Positions 15,425-23,090 of a stretch of 45,928 nucleotides of DNA are shown in pieces. A model generated the notes under the pieces. That model did not search any database, was not told the origin of the DNA, and was given only the letters and a program-made list of their open reading frames with translations. Source of the stretch: Corynebacterium sp. 13CS0277 (GTDB lineage Bacteria; Actinomycetota; Actinomycetes; Mycobacteriales; Mycobacteriaceae); NCBI RefSeq assembly GCF_002994655.1, contig NZ_PPDL01000024.1, positions 1 to 45,928 of the forward strand, given 5' to 3'. Position numbers and translations under genes: made by a program. Positions within the stretch are counted from its first letter, which is position 1. The number at the start of each line of letters is the position of its first letter.

Positions 15425-16297
15425 ATGACTGACACACTCGCCGCCTGGTACCAGGGCGCCCGCCCCCACACCTGGGCCAACGCTTTCGCCCCCGTGATCG
15501 CCGGCTCCGGGGCCGCCGCTGCTGCGGGCGGCTTCGATCTCGGGCGGGCACTCCTCGCGGCGATTGTGTCCTGGGCGCTCATCGTCGGGGTGAACTACGC
15601 CAACGACTACTCGGATGGGATTCGCGGCACCGACGACGAGCGCTCCGGGCCGCTGCGGCTCGTGGGCTCCGGCACCGCCACCCCGAGTGCCGTGAAACTC
15701 GCGGCCTTCGCCGCCTTCGGCGTCGCCGGTGCTGCCGGCATTCTGCTCAGCCTCCTCGCGGGCGCGCCCTGGCTCATCGCCGTCGGCGTCGTCTGCGTGC
15801 TGGCCGCGTGGTTCTACACCGGCGGCGACAACCCCTACGGCTACCGGGGTTTCGGGGAGCTCGCCGTCTTCGTGTTCTTCGGACTCGTCGCGGTCCTCGG
15901 CACCCAATACACCCAAGCCCACACCATCACCGGGGCCGGGGTGCTCTGCGCGGTGGCGGTCGGCTGCTTTAGCTCCGGGGTGAACCTCGCGAACAACATT
16001 CGCGACATCCCCTCCGACCGTGAGGCCGGGAAAATCACCCTCGCCGTCACCCTCGGGGACGGGCGCGCACGCACACTGTGGATGCTGCTCGCCGCGCTGC
16101 CTTTTGTGCTCACCACCGCGTTCGGGCCCGCCCACCCCGCAGCGTTGCTCGCGGTGGCGGCGCTGCCGCTCGCGGCGGCCGCCGGGCTGCCCATCTACCG
16201 GGGGGCGCAGGGCCCGGCACTCATCCCCGTGCTGGGGTTGCTGGGGCGGGCGATGCTCGTCTGGACGATCCTCACCGCCGTCGGCCTGGCCCTCTAG
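15425..16297 (+). CDS. menA: 1,4-Dihydroxy-2-naphthoate polyprenyltransferase MenA
   Basis: An integral membrane UbiA-family prenyltransferase that attaches the polyprenyl tail to dihydroxynaphthoate. The 290-residue protein has the two aspartate-rich motifs NYANDYSDGIRG and NNIRDIPSDREAGK on cytoplasmic loops and about eight hydrophobic segments. It starts 27 nt after menE. Its stop lies inside the first unit of an 11-nt tandem repeat shared with the convergent neighbour. Confidence 0.94.
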   Translation: MTDTLAAWYQGARPHTWANAFAPVIAGSGAAAAAGGFDLGRALLAAIVSWALIVGVNYANDYSDGIRGTDDERSGPLRLVGSGTATPSAVKLAAFAAFGVAGAAGILLSLLAGAPWLIAVGVVCVLAAWFYTGGDNPYGYRGFGELAVFVFFGLVAVLGTQYTQAHTITGAGVLCAVAVGCFSSGVNLANNIRDIPSDREAGKITLAVTLGDGRARTLWMLLAALPFVLTTAFGPAHPAALLAVAALPLAAAAGLPIYRGAQGPALIPVLGLLGRAMLVWTILTAVGLAL

Positions 16298-16331
16298 CGG
16301 CCCTCTAGCAGCCCTCTAGCGGCCTTCCAGC
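16288..16331. repeat. 11-nt CTAG tandem repeat across the convergent menA/DUF4229 stops
   Basis: Three near-perfect units GGCCCTCTAGC (the third begins with A) and a decayed fourth unit GGCCTTCCAGC follow each other exactly. Each intact unit contains CTAG, a TAG stop on both strands. Because the period is 11, the three stops at 16295, 16306 and 16317 fall in three different frames. The first is the menA stop and the last (complement) is the DUF4229 stop. Confidence 0.9.
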
Positions 16332-16618
16332 TGCTCCTTCACCCACGTCTTGTGAGCCTTGCGCTGCGCGTCCCACTCGGCGACCTCCCGGGTCACCCGC
16401 AGCCGCAGGGATTTGAAGACAAACATCGACAGCGGGAACGCCACCAGCAGCGCGAGCAGCGCGCTCATCACCAGCGGCACCTGGGCGCCCACCGCCCACG
16501 CCACCGCCTGAATCACCACGGTCAACACCACGAACAACAGCAGGCGTGCCGCCCCGTAGAGGGCGATATCGGTGCGGGCTTGGCGCCGCAGGGCGGGGTC
16601 TACAATCGGTTCAGTCAC
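16316..16618 (-). CDS. DUF4229-type small membrane protein
   Basis: A 100-residue protein with two hydrophobic segments (about residues 19-42 and 45-66) and a basic, Trp-containing C-terminal tail (VTREVAEWDAQRKAHKTWVKEQLEG). The layout fits DUF4229 membrane proteins encoded next to menA in actinobacteria. The GTG at 16618 is chosen because TAACGT on the minus strand (16631-16626) predicts transcription starting at 16619, a leaderless mRNA. The longer frame to 16681 would read across the divergent promoter. Function unknown. Confidence 0.68.
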   Translation of the reverse strand: MTEPIVDPALRRQARTDIALYGAARLLLFVVLTVVIQAVAWAVGAQVPLVMSALLALLVAFPLSMFVFKSLRLRVTREVAEWDAQRKAHKTWVKEQLEGR

Positions 16619-16625
16619 CCCCACC

Positions 16626-16635
16626 ACGTTAGTCT
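16626..16635. promoter_or_regulatory. overlapping divergent -10 elements
   Basis: On the plus strand TAGTCT (16630-16635) and on the minus strand TAACGT (16631-16626) share the same TA step. They predict start sites at 16642 and 16619, two nt and one nt before the start codons of the two divergent small genes. The whole intergenic space is only 25 bp. Confidence 0.5.
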
Positions 16636-16643
16636 GTAAAGCT

Positions 16644-16811
16644 ATGGGACGCCTGATTCTCCTCCTGCTCATCCTCGCCACCGCCTACGCCCTGTGGGTG
16701 GCGTTCCGCCCGCGCCCGGTGCCGCCGGCCATCAAGGGACCGGACGATGATGAGGAATTCCTGTGGAAGTTGGAACGCGACGCCCGAAAGAAACGCCAAG
16801 AAGACAATTAA
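16644..16811 (+). CDS. 55-residue single-pass membrane protein
   Basis: The protein begins MGRLILLLLILATAYALWVA, a single N-terminal membrane helix. A Pro-rich linker and a charged cytoplasmic tail rich in Asp/Glu then Lys/Arg follow (GPDDDEEFLWKLERDARKKR). It has no ribosome binding site but a well-placed -10, as expected for a leaderless gene. It ends 15 nt before the ArsR-type gene. A small protein of this kind is found next to the ccs genes in mycobacteria as I recall. Function unknown. Confidence 0.62.
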   Translation: MGRLILLLLILATAYALWVAFRPRPVPPAIKGPDDDEEFLWKLERDARKKRQEDN

Positions 16812-16814
16812 GGC

Positions 16815-16826
16815 TATCCTGTATGT
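16815..16826 (+). promoter_or_regulatory. -10 element for the leaderless ArsR-type gene
   Basis: TATCCT at 16815-16820 predicts initiation exactly at the A of the ATG at 16827. No ribosome binding site is present before this ATG. Confidence 0.5.
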
Positions 16827-17204
16827 ATGTCGAATCTCATGGCCGACGTGCAGACACTCCCCCAAGGGCTCACCCAGCAGGCAGCTGACCTGTTTCGGGC
16901 GATCTCCGACCCGACGCGCCTGAAGCTGCTGTACGTAGTGGCGGGCCGCGGGGAGGAACACATCTGCTCCCACGAGCTCGCCGAGGCCCTCCGGCTCGCG
17001 CCGCCGACGGTGACGCACCACATGAAACGACTCGTGGCCGTGGGCCTGGTGCACCGCCACCAGCACGGCAAGTGGGCCCACTACCACGTCGACCCGCGCC
17101 GCTTCGCGCAGCTCAACGCGCTCATCCGCTCCCTGGCGGTGCCGTGCCGCTTCCTAGAGGACGCTGGCCACCGTGTTGAGGAACTTGAGCACATCCAACC
17201 CTAG
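16827..17204 (+). CDS. ArsR-family winged-helix transcriptional regulator
   Basis: A 125-residue regulator with the ArsR core: AADLFRAISDPTRLKLLYVVA, then the recognition region SHELAEALRLAPPTVTHHMKRLVAVGLV and the wing HRHQHGKWAHYHVD. Only two cysteines are present (in HICSHEL and VPCRF), so the paired Cys arsenic/cadmium site is not obvious; a His-containing metal site is possible. Its last 51 nt overlap the end of the convergent cutinase gene, an unusually long overlap. The ligand and targets are not known. Confidence 0.85.
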   Translation: MSNLMADVQTLPQGLTQQAADLFRAISDPTRLKLLYVVAGRGEEHICSHELAEALRLAPPTVTHHMKRLVAVGLVHRHQHGKWAHYHVDPRRFAQLNALIRSLAVPCRFLEDAGHRVEELEHIQP

Positions 17205-18710
17205 GGCCTGCTGCACGTCCGTCATGAGTGCGATGAGCGGCCGCAACCGGTCGCCGTCCTGGCTGTCCACGGGGTAGATTTCGCCGGAGCGGTTGAGCTC
17301 CGTGAGCTGCTCCGCGTGCTCCTCATCCCAGCCGTAGCGGTAGACGTAGCCGAACCACAGGCGCAGCACATCGACGGCCTCGTGGCCGAAGATGGAGCGC
17401 ACGAGCTCCATCCTTTGCTCGAAGGGGGTATCCCAGCTCGTCAACTGCTCCCGGACGGGCGCCCCAATCGCCGCCACATCCTCCCCGTCGGGCTGCACAT
17501 ACACCGCGGTGTAATTCTCCCGGGAGAGGTACTCATACCGCGCCGGCAGCGACTCCACCGTCTTGCCGTCGACCACGATGTCGAGGATCACCGGCCCCGC
17601 CGGCAGCAGCGGCATGAGCGCGGAGACACTCCCCGAACCTGCCGCGCGGATCGTCGAATGGCCCTGGCCGATGGCGATGCCCAGCATGTTGCGCACCACC
17701 ACGTCGACGTTCTGCCGCTGCAACTCATCGCGCAGGCCCCGGGACAGCGTCATGTTGAACCAGCCCGGCCCCACCGCCACCTGAGGATTATCCGTAATCG
17801 GGGTGATCTGGGATCCCGGGTGCAGCGCCTGGCGCACATCCACATACAAGCAATCGAGGAACTGGGTGTAGTGGCCGCCGGCGGCCGCGCAGCGGGCGGT
17901 GAAATTGTCGTACAACACGTGGAGGGTCACCCCGCGCCACGCCTCCACCGAGCGGGTATCGCACACCAAATCCCCGGGCACGCAATAGTTGGAGAACTTC
18001 TCCGCATGCCGGTCGCGGTACACATCCAAGCTTGGCAGCACCAGGTCGTACTGCACGCCGGTCGTCACCGCCCGGGACACGCCACCCACCGGGTTCGTCG
18101 GCGCCATGCTCACCAGGGCGGCGTCGTTTTCCGGCCCGTAGGCGCGGCGGGAGGGATCCGCCAGCTGCACGAACTTCGCCACCGTGTCCACCAGGTGCGT
18201 GTCGCCTGAATCCACCGACTTCGAGATCGCAATGTTGATGACGTCCGAACCCTGCGAATATCCGGTGACCACAATGTGCGGCGGGTTCGCCCCGCAGGGC
18301 TCAATGAGGGTCCGCAGCGCGGCGAGGAGATGCTCCGCGCCGAGGGCTGCGGAGGCGTGGAAGTTATCCAGGGTCGGCGTGACCCCACCCTTGTAGCGGA
18401 TCGCGGTCGCCGGGTACACCAGGGCCGCGATCTTGGCATCCCCCTGCGGCATGTACGCCAGCGCTGCTTCGCCCAAACGCCCCGAGCCCGTGGGGTCCTC
18501 CGCCAGGGGGCGGGCGAACAAATCATCGCCCTCCTGCTGGTAGGTCAGGGTGGTGGGCTGCTCCCCCTGGGGTGCCTCCGAGGAACCCCGGACGATGAGC
18601 AAAAGGTCCTCCCCGCAGTGCAGCGTTGCGGCCCGCGCGGCGGGCGCGGGCACAACGAGAGCGACGAGGAGCAGGCTGAGCACAAAACGAAGAGCAGGGC
18701 GCACGCCCAC
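17154..18710 (-). CDS. secreted cutinase-family alpha/beta hydrolase with C-terminal extension
   Basis: The 518-residue product has a signal peptide (VRPALRFVLSLLLVALVVPAPAARA). A cutinase domain follows with nucleophile serine in VTGYSQGSDV and, in CVPGDLVCD and VTLHVLYDN, the Asp and His of the triad. A further domain of about 220 residues has no recognised motif. Paired cysteines suggest disulfides, fitting export. It may act on esters, for example mycolate or lipid esters, but the substrate is unknown. The GTG at 18710 overlaps the previous stop by one base (TAGTG), so it is translationally coupled to the unknown upstream gene. Confidence 0.82.
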   Translation of the reverse strand: MGVRPALRFVLSLLLVALVVPAPAARAATLHCGEDLLLIVRGSSEAPQGEQPTTLTYQQEGDDLFARPLAEDPTGSGRLGEAALAYMPQGDAKIAALVYPATAIRYKGGVTPTLDNFHASAALGAEHLLAALRTLIEPCGANPPHIVVTGYSQGSDVINIAISKSVDSGDTHLVDTVAKFVQLADPSRRAYGPENDAALVSMAPTNPVGGVSRAVTTGVQYDLVLPSLDVYRDRHAEKFSNYCVPGDLVCDTRSVEAWRGVTLHVLYDNFTARCAAAGGHYTQFLDCLYVDVRQALHPGSQITPITDNPQVAVGPGWFNMTLSRGLRDELQRQNVDVVVRNMLGIAIGQGHSTIRAAGSGSVSALMPLLPAGPVILDIVVDGKTVESLPARYEYLSRENYTAVYVQPDGEDVAAIGAPVREQLTSWDTPFEQRMELVRSIFGHEAVDVLRLWFGYVYRYGWDEEHAEQLTELNRSGEIYPVDSQDGDRLRPLIALMTDVQQALGLDVLKFLNTVASVL

Positions 18711-19102
18711 TAACTTAGCGTCTCGGAGGCCTCCGCGTTGGCAAGCGCCCACATGTCGCGCCAGGAGGAGATCGCCGCATCGACCTCGTCCTCACTCGCA
18801 GGGTCCCCCGCACCCGGGTCCTCCTCGCTGGAGAGCACCACGACCCGCCCCGCACCGCGGCACGCAATCGCGTGCCCCGGGGGCACGCACACAGCGCCTA
18901 CAAATTCTTCGCCCCCGGCCGCCACCACCGCGCCGTCCAGCGGCAGCAGGATCCGCACCACCGGCACCGGCGGCGCCGGGAACTCACACGGCGCATCGAC
19001 GATGTCGATGGCGGCGACATCCATGGGGAACCCGGTGGTCTCCGCAAAGGAGGAAAAACGATAGATGTGGGGCCCCGGGCCCAAGGAGAACGGCGCCAGC
19101 AT
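18710..19102 (-). CDS. hypothetical protein, possibly cupin-like
   Basis: I do not recognise this 130-residue protein. The middle is beta-rich with a glycine pattern (VVRILLPLDGAVVAAGGEEFVG, then VCVPPGHAIACRGAGRVVVLSS) that recalls a small cupin barrel, and the C-terminal third is acidic. It has no signal peptide. Its ATG overlaps the ccsB stop (TAATG) and its stop overlaps the cutinase start, so it sits between cytochrome c maturation and a secreted hydrolase in one coupled run. Confidence 0.6.
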   Translation of the reverse strand: MLAPFSLGPGPHIYRFSSFAETTGFPMDVAAIDIVDAPCEFPAPPVPVVRILLPLDGAVVAAGGEEFVGAVCVPPGHAIACRGAGRVVVLSSEEDPGAGDPASEDEVDAAISSWRDMWALANAEASETLS

Positions 19103-19971
19103 TAGTTCAACCCCGCATAGGAGTGGAGGGAGGAGACGAAGAGGTTGATCGGCAGCAGGTTAAACAGCATCGCCACGAAGGCGATGACGTTGATCCACGC
19201 CGACGTCGTCTTCTTCCACCCCGTCGTCGCCCGGGCGTGCAGGTACGCGGCATAGAGCAGCCAGGTCACCAGGGCCATGACCTCCTTGGGGTCCCAGCCC
19301 CAGAAGCGACCCCACGCGGCCTCCGCCCACACCGCACCGAGGATGATGCCCAAACCGAACACCGGCAGCGTCGCCACCGCCGTGCGGTAGGCAATCGCAT
19401 CAAGCCGCTCTGCCGGCGGCAGCGGCGCGCACCAGCGCTGCAGGCGCTCATTGCTGCTCGAGCGCAGGATGAACAGGATGCTCGCCACGGAGCTCACCAA
19501 GCCGAGGCCGGTGCCGATGGACACCACGGAGACGTGCACCGGCAGCCAGAAGCTCCGCAGCGCGGGCACCACGGGCGCAGACTCGGCGTAGAGTTTCGTG
19601 CCCCCGTAGAACATCAACACAATGACCGGGGCCAGCACCCACGACCACAGGATGCGGTAATCCGAGCGGGCAAAGATGAGTGCTGCGACCGCCATCGACA
19701 GCAGCATCGTCAGCGAAATGTACTCGTACAGGTTGCCCCACGGGAACCGGGACACCGACAACCCGCGCAACACCACGGAAGCGGCGTGCACGATGATGCC
19801 CAGCCACACGAGCGACTGCGTCATGCCCGCGAATTTCTTCGCACTCGCGGCCTGCGCGCGGGCGCTGCGCACATAGCCCACCGCGCTGAGCACGAGTGCG
19901 AGGGCGTAGATGGCGATGGCGGTGCGGTACGCCAAGTCGGAAAAGTTCGCCAAATTAGTGTCGACGGGCAC
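19102..19971 (-). CDS. ccsB: Cytochrome c biogenesis protein CcsB (CcsA/ResC family)
   Basis: The heme-handling membrane subunit of System II, which with ResB exports heme and attaches it to apocytochromes c. The 289-residue protein has about eight membrane helices and the tryptophan-rich heme motif WGRFWGWDPKEVMALVTWLLY, with His residues in flanking loops (YLHAR, SLHSY). It starts with GTG preceded by AAAGGAC and lies 43 nt after resB. Confidence 0.93.
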   Translation of the reverse strand: MPVDTNLANFSDLAYRTAIAIYALALVLSAVGYVRSARAQAASAKKFAGMTQSLVWLGIIVHAASVVLRGLSVSRFPWGNLYEYISLTMLLSMAVAALIFARSDYRILWSWVLAPVIVLMFYGGTKLYAESAPVVPALRSFWLPVHVSVVSIGTGLGLVSSVASILFILRSSSNERLQRWCAPLPPAERLDAIAYRTAVATLPVFGLGIILGAVWAEAAWGRFWGWDPKEVMALVTWLLYAAYLHARATTGWKKTTSAWINVIAFVAMLFNLLPINLFVSSLHSYAGLN

Positions 19972-20014
19972 GGGCGCGTCCTTTCAAAACAACAGGGAGA
20001 CGATTCGTGGGACT

Positions 20015-21541
20015 CTACAGCAGGGCGGCGGAGATGCGCTGGAATTCCTCACCCCAGCCGGCCGCATCGGTGCGCGACAGGCCACCGACCTCCATGCGGC
20101 CATCCTTGACGCGGACGAAGATACGGCGGCGTTTCACCAGCACGCTCGTGACCAGTCCGCCGACCATCGCCACCGCGCTGACCAGCACCCAGATCTGAGT
20201 GGGGTCGTGGCTGATCTGGAGGTTGACGAACTCCTTGGCGCCATCGAAGGTCACCGTCGTGCCGTCGTCGAGGGTGACCGTCTCGCCGGCGGTGAGGTTG
20301 ACCCGGTCGATCTTCTGCAGGGCACCCGAGTGCAGCTGGGCGGAATCCAGGGAGAAAATGTTCTGCCCCTTGCCGGAATCCAAGCCCACATCACCGCGAT
20401 AAATATCGACGGCGAGCGCCGGGTTCGTCAGCGCCGGGTAGGCGCTCGTGAGCAAGGTGCCCTCGAAGTGGGCGGTGGGCGCGAACAGCCCCTGGATCGC
20501 CAGCTGGTGCTGGCGGCGCTCATAGGGGTCCGGGTACATGCCCGCCGGCGGGTCGAAGCGGAGCACACCACTGGACAGGAAGGTGGTGGCATCATCAGGC
20601 CGGAACTGGATGGTTTGGGTGCGCTGCTCCCCGCCGGGCCAGGTCACCGTCACCGTCGGGGCGAAACCATGCCCCTGGAGGTAGATCCGGTCCCCGCCGA
20701 GCCGCAGCGGGTGGTTGACCCGCAGGGTATACGTCGACCAGTCCTCCACGGGGGCGAACACACCCTCGCCTTCGGCGTAGGCGATGTGGGAGGTGAACTG
20801 CTCCGCCTGCCCGTTGGGCAGGTAGTCGGCGGTAAAGTCCTCGACCTGCACGCAGAAGGGGTTGAGCGTCGTGCCGTCGAACAGTGCCCCGCCGCGCATG
20901 TCGTCGAAGTTCGCCACCGCCGTATTGCAGAACTGGCTGCCATCGGCAATGACGATGACCTGCCCTTCGTAGGCGATGAGTTTGCCGAACCCCATGGAGG
21001 CCAAAATGCCGACGATCCCGAGGTGGAACACCAGGTTGCCCAGCTCCCGGGTGTAGCCCTTCTCCGCGGACAGCGACCAGCCGCCGGCGCGGTCCTGCTC
21101 AGGCGCCACGATGGTGGTTTTCCAGCCGCGGAACTGTGTAGCCGCGTCCCGCACCAGGCTTTCCGCATCGCCGTCCACGTCACCTGCGGCGTGGTGCGGC
21201 AGGCGGGCCAAGTTCTTCGGGGCGGCGACCGCGGGGCGGCGGTAGGCACGGTAGTGCTCCACCGAGCGGGGAATGATGCAGCCAATCAAGGAGATGAACA
21301 GCAGCACGTAGATCGCGGTGAACCACTGCGAGGAAAACACGTCGAACAGCTGCAGGCGGTCGTAGATTTCTGCGACCCGGCCGCCGGTGTCGAGGAACTC
21401 CTGCACCTTCGTCTGGTTGAGGGAGCGCTGCGGCAGCAGCGCACCCGGGATCGCGCCGAGGGCGAGGAGGAACAGCAGTACCAGCGCCGTCCGCATCGAC
21501 GTCAACCAGCGCCACGCGAGCTTTACCCAACGAACAACCAC
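20015..21541 (-). CDS. resB: Cytochrome c biogenesis protein ResB
   Basis: Partner of CcsB in the System II heme ligation complex. The 508-residue protein has three N-terminal hydrophobic segments (starting MRTALVLLFLLALGAIPGALLPQ, then WFTAIYVLLFISLIGCIIP and LGNLVFHLGIVGILASMGFG). A large extracytoplasmic domain follows, then a final helix (IWVLVSAVAMVGGLVTSVLV), the usual ResB/Ccs1 layout. The start is GTG with GAAGGA upstream. The 87-nt spacer to ccdA is AT-rich and contains an 8-nt direct repeat TCGCTTGG followed by CCAAGCTTGG. Confidence 0.93.
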   Translation of the reverse strand: MVVRWVKLAWRWLTSMRTALVLLFLLALGAIPGALLPQRSLNQTKVQEFLDTGGRVAEIYDRLQLFDVFSSQWFTAIYVLLFISLIGCIIPRSVEHYRAYRRPAVAAPKNLARLPHHAAGDVDGDAESLVRDAATQFRGWKTTIVAPEQDRAGGWSLSAEKGYTRELGNLVFHLGIVGILASMGFGKLIAYEGQVIVIADGSQFCNTAVANFDDMRGGALFDGTTLNPFCVQVEDFTADYLPNGQAEQFTSHIAYAEGEGVFAPVEDWSTYTLRVNHPLRLGGDRIYLQGHGFAPTVTVTWPGGEQRTQTIQFRPDDATTFLSSGVLRFDPPAGMYPDPYERRQHQLAIQGLFAPTAHFEGTLLTSAYPALTNPALAVDIYRGDVGLDSGKGQNIFSLDSAQLHSGALQKIDRVNLTAGETVTLDDGTTVTFDGAKEFVNLQISHDPTQIWVLVSAVAMVGGLVTSVLVKRRRIFVRVKDGRMEVGGLSRTDAAGWGEEFQRISAALL

Positions 21542-21628
21542 AACACGTTTTCCTTCACGCAGCCGAGAAAACCGGCCTTTAATTCTTTCGCTTGGTCGCT
21601 TGGTCCAAGCTTGGTTTGTCTTTTTGTT

Positions 21629-22408
21629 TTATAGGGCTGTGGTGCCCGTGTACGCGAACTGGCGGGCCACATCGACGACGTGGCCCCACAGGCCCGTCAC
21701 CAACGCGAGACCGACACAGATGAGCAACACACCACCGATGGTTTGCAGGGTGCGAGAGTGCCGCCCCAGCCAGTCGATGCCTTTGAGCGCCCGCGCGGAA
21801 CCGACGGCGGCGAGCAGGAAGGGCACCCCGAGGCCCGCGCAGTAGGCGACGATGAGGAGCACCCCGCGGGCGGCCGTCATGCCGGTCGTGCCGGCAGAGA
21901 TCGAAATAATCGCCGCGAGCGTCGGCCCCAGACACGGCGTCCACCCGAGCGCGAACACCGCGCCCAGCAGGGGCGCGCCAAGCCACGTCGACCATGCCTT
22001 CGGATGGAAGCGGGCTTCCTTCTGCAGGGCGGGGATGAAGCCCAAAAACACGACCCCCATGAGGATCGTGACCACACCGCCCAGCCGCATAAGCCACTCC
22101 CCGTTGAGGGTGAGCGCGCTGATCGCCCCGAAGACGGTGGCGGTGCCGAGGACGAAGATGACGGTGAAGCCAGCCACGAACAACCCCGCGGCAGCAACCA
22201 CCCGGTAGCGGTGCCGGGAGACCACCGGCTGGCCGTCGCGGAACTCCACGCTGCCGCCGACGATCGACGCCAGGTAGGACACGTACCCGGGCACCAGGGG
22301 GATGACGCAGGGGGAGGCGAAACTCACCAGCCCGGCGGCCGCGGCCGCCAGCAGCGCCAGCAGCAGCGGGCCGTGGGCCGCGGTCTCGGCGAAGGCGTGG
22401 GCGCTCAT
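21629..22408 (-). CDS. ccdA: Thiol-disulfide electron carrier CcdA
   Basis: A six-helix DsbD-family membrane protein that passes reducing equivalents from cytoplasmic thioredoxin to the extracytoplasmic TlpA-type protein, keeping apocytochrome c reduced. The 259-residue product contains the two redox cysteines in FASPCVIPLVPGY and GWTPCLGPTL. Its ATG overlaps the stop of the thioredoxin-like gene (ATGA), coupling the redox pair. Confidence 0.94.
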   Translation of the reverse strand: MSAHAFAETAAHGPLLLALLAAAAAGLVSFASPCVIPLVPGYVSYLASIVGGSVEFRDGQPVVSRHRYRVVAAAGLFVAGFTVIFVLGTATVFGAISALTLNGEWLMRLGGVVTILMGVVFLGFIPALQKEARFHPKAWSTWLGAPLLGAVFALGWTPCLGPTLAAIISISAGTTGMTAARGVLLIVAYCAGLGVPFLLAAVGSARALKGIDWLGRHSRTLQTIGGVLLICVGLALVTGLWGHVVDVARQFAYTGTTAL

Positions 22409-22968
22409 AGCAGCGGCTCCACCGCGTCCAGCAGCTGCTGGGCGGTGATCTCCTGCAGGAACACCACCGCCGGGCGGTGCTGCCGGTCCAGCACAATGGT
22501 CGTCGGCACCACCGACGCCGGCACCCCGCCCAGAGCGGCCGCAGTCTTAAACGGCGGGTCGTAGATGTTCGGGTAGCTCAGGCCATTGTCCCGCACCCAG
22601 TCCTGCGGCTGGGAGATGTTGTAGTCGCGGACATTGATGCCGAGGATCGTGCCGCCGCGCGGCGCGATCTTTTCTTGTACTTCTTGCAGGTCGTCGCTTT
22701 CGGTGCGGCAGGGCCCGCACCACTGCCCCCAGGCGTTGAGGACCACGACCTGGTCCTCAAAGTCGGCGAGGCTGATGGTGTGGGTGTCGTCCATGAGGTC
22801 CGGCCCCTCAAACGCGCCGATGGGAGTGCGCTCGTCCTCCGGGTAGGTGATGACGGTCTGCCCGCCGGGGGCGTAGAACTGGAAGGTTGTCGCCTGGTTC
22901 TCCGGTGCCTGGCACCCGGCGAGAAGCACGCCTGCGGCCACGATGGCCAAGATTCCGCTGTGGCGCAT
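22405..22968 (-). CDS. TlpA/ResA-type thioredoxin-like lipoprotein
   Basis: A 187-residue membrane-anchored thiol oxidoreductase for cytochrome c maturation. It has a lipoprotein signal peptide with lipobox LLAGC at residues 14-18, then a thioredoxin fold with the active site WGQWCGPCRTE and the cis-Pro region VVPTTIVLD. The ATG at 22968 is chosen because it opens the signal peptide and follows GAGGGAG. It is the first gene of the ccs run. Confidence 0.9.
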   Translation of the reverse strand: MRHSGILAIVAAGVLLAGCQAPENQATTFQFYAPGGQTVITYPEDERTPIGAFEGPDLMDDTHTISLADFEDQVVVLNAWGQWCGPCRTESDDLQEVQEKIAPRGGTILGINVRDYNISQPQDWVRDNGLSYPNIYDPPFKTAAALGGVPASVVPTTIVLDRQHRPAVVFLQEITAQQLLDAVEPLL

Positions 22969-23005
22969 AACTCCCTCACTGTTGACGAACACAAAACACC
23001 CACAC

Positions 23006-23011
23006 ACTATA
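23006..23011 (-). promoter_or_regulatory. -10 element upstream of the ccs genes
   Basis: TATAGT on the minus strand, preceded by GGCCC, predicts transcription from about 22999 and a 31-nt leader before the TlpA-like ATG. The -35 region does not match consensus. It would separate the ccs genes from the upstream hem transcript. Confidence 0.5.
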
Positions 23012-23090
23012 GGGCCAACCTGTGGCCCGCCTGTGAGGGGCACCCGCCGCGGCGACAACCCACCACCCGGGTCTGCCACCCGCGCCCCTT

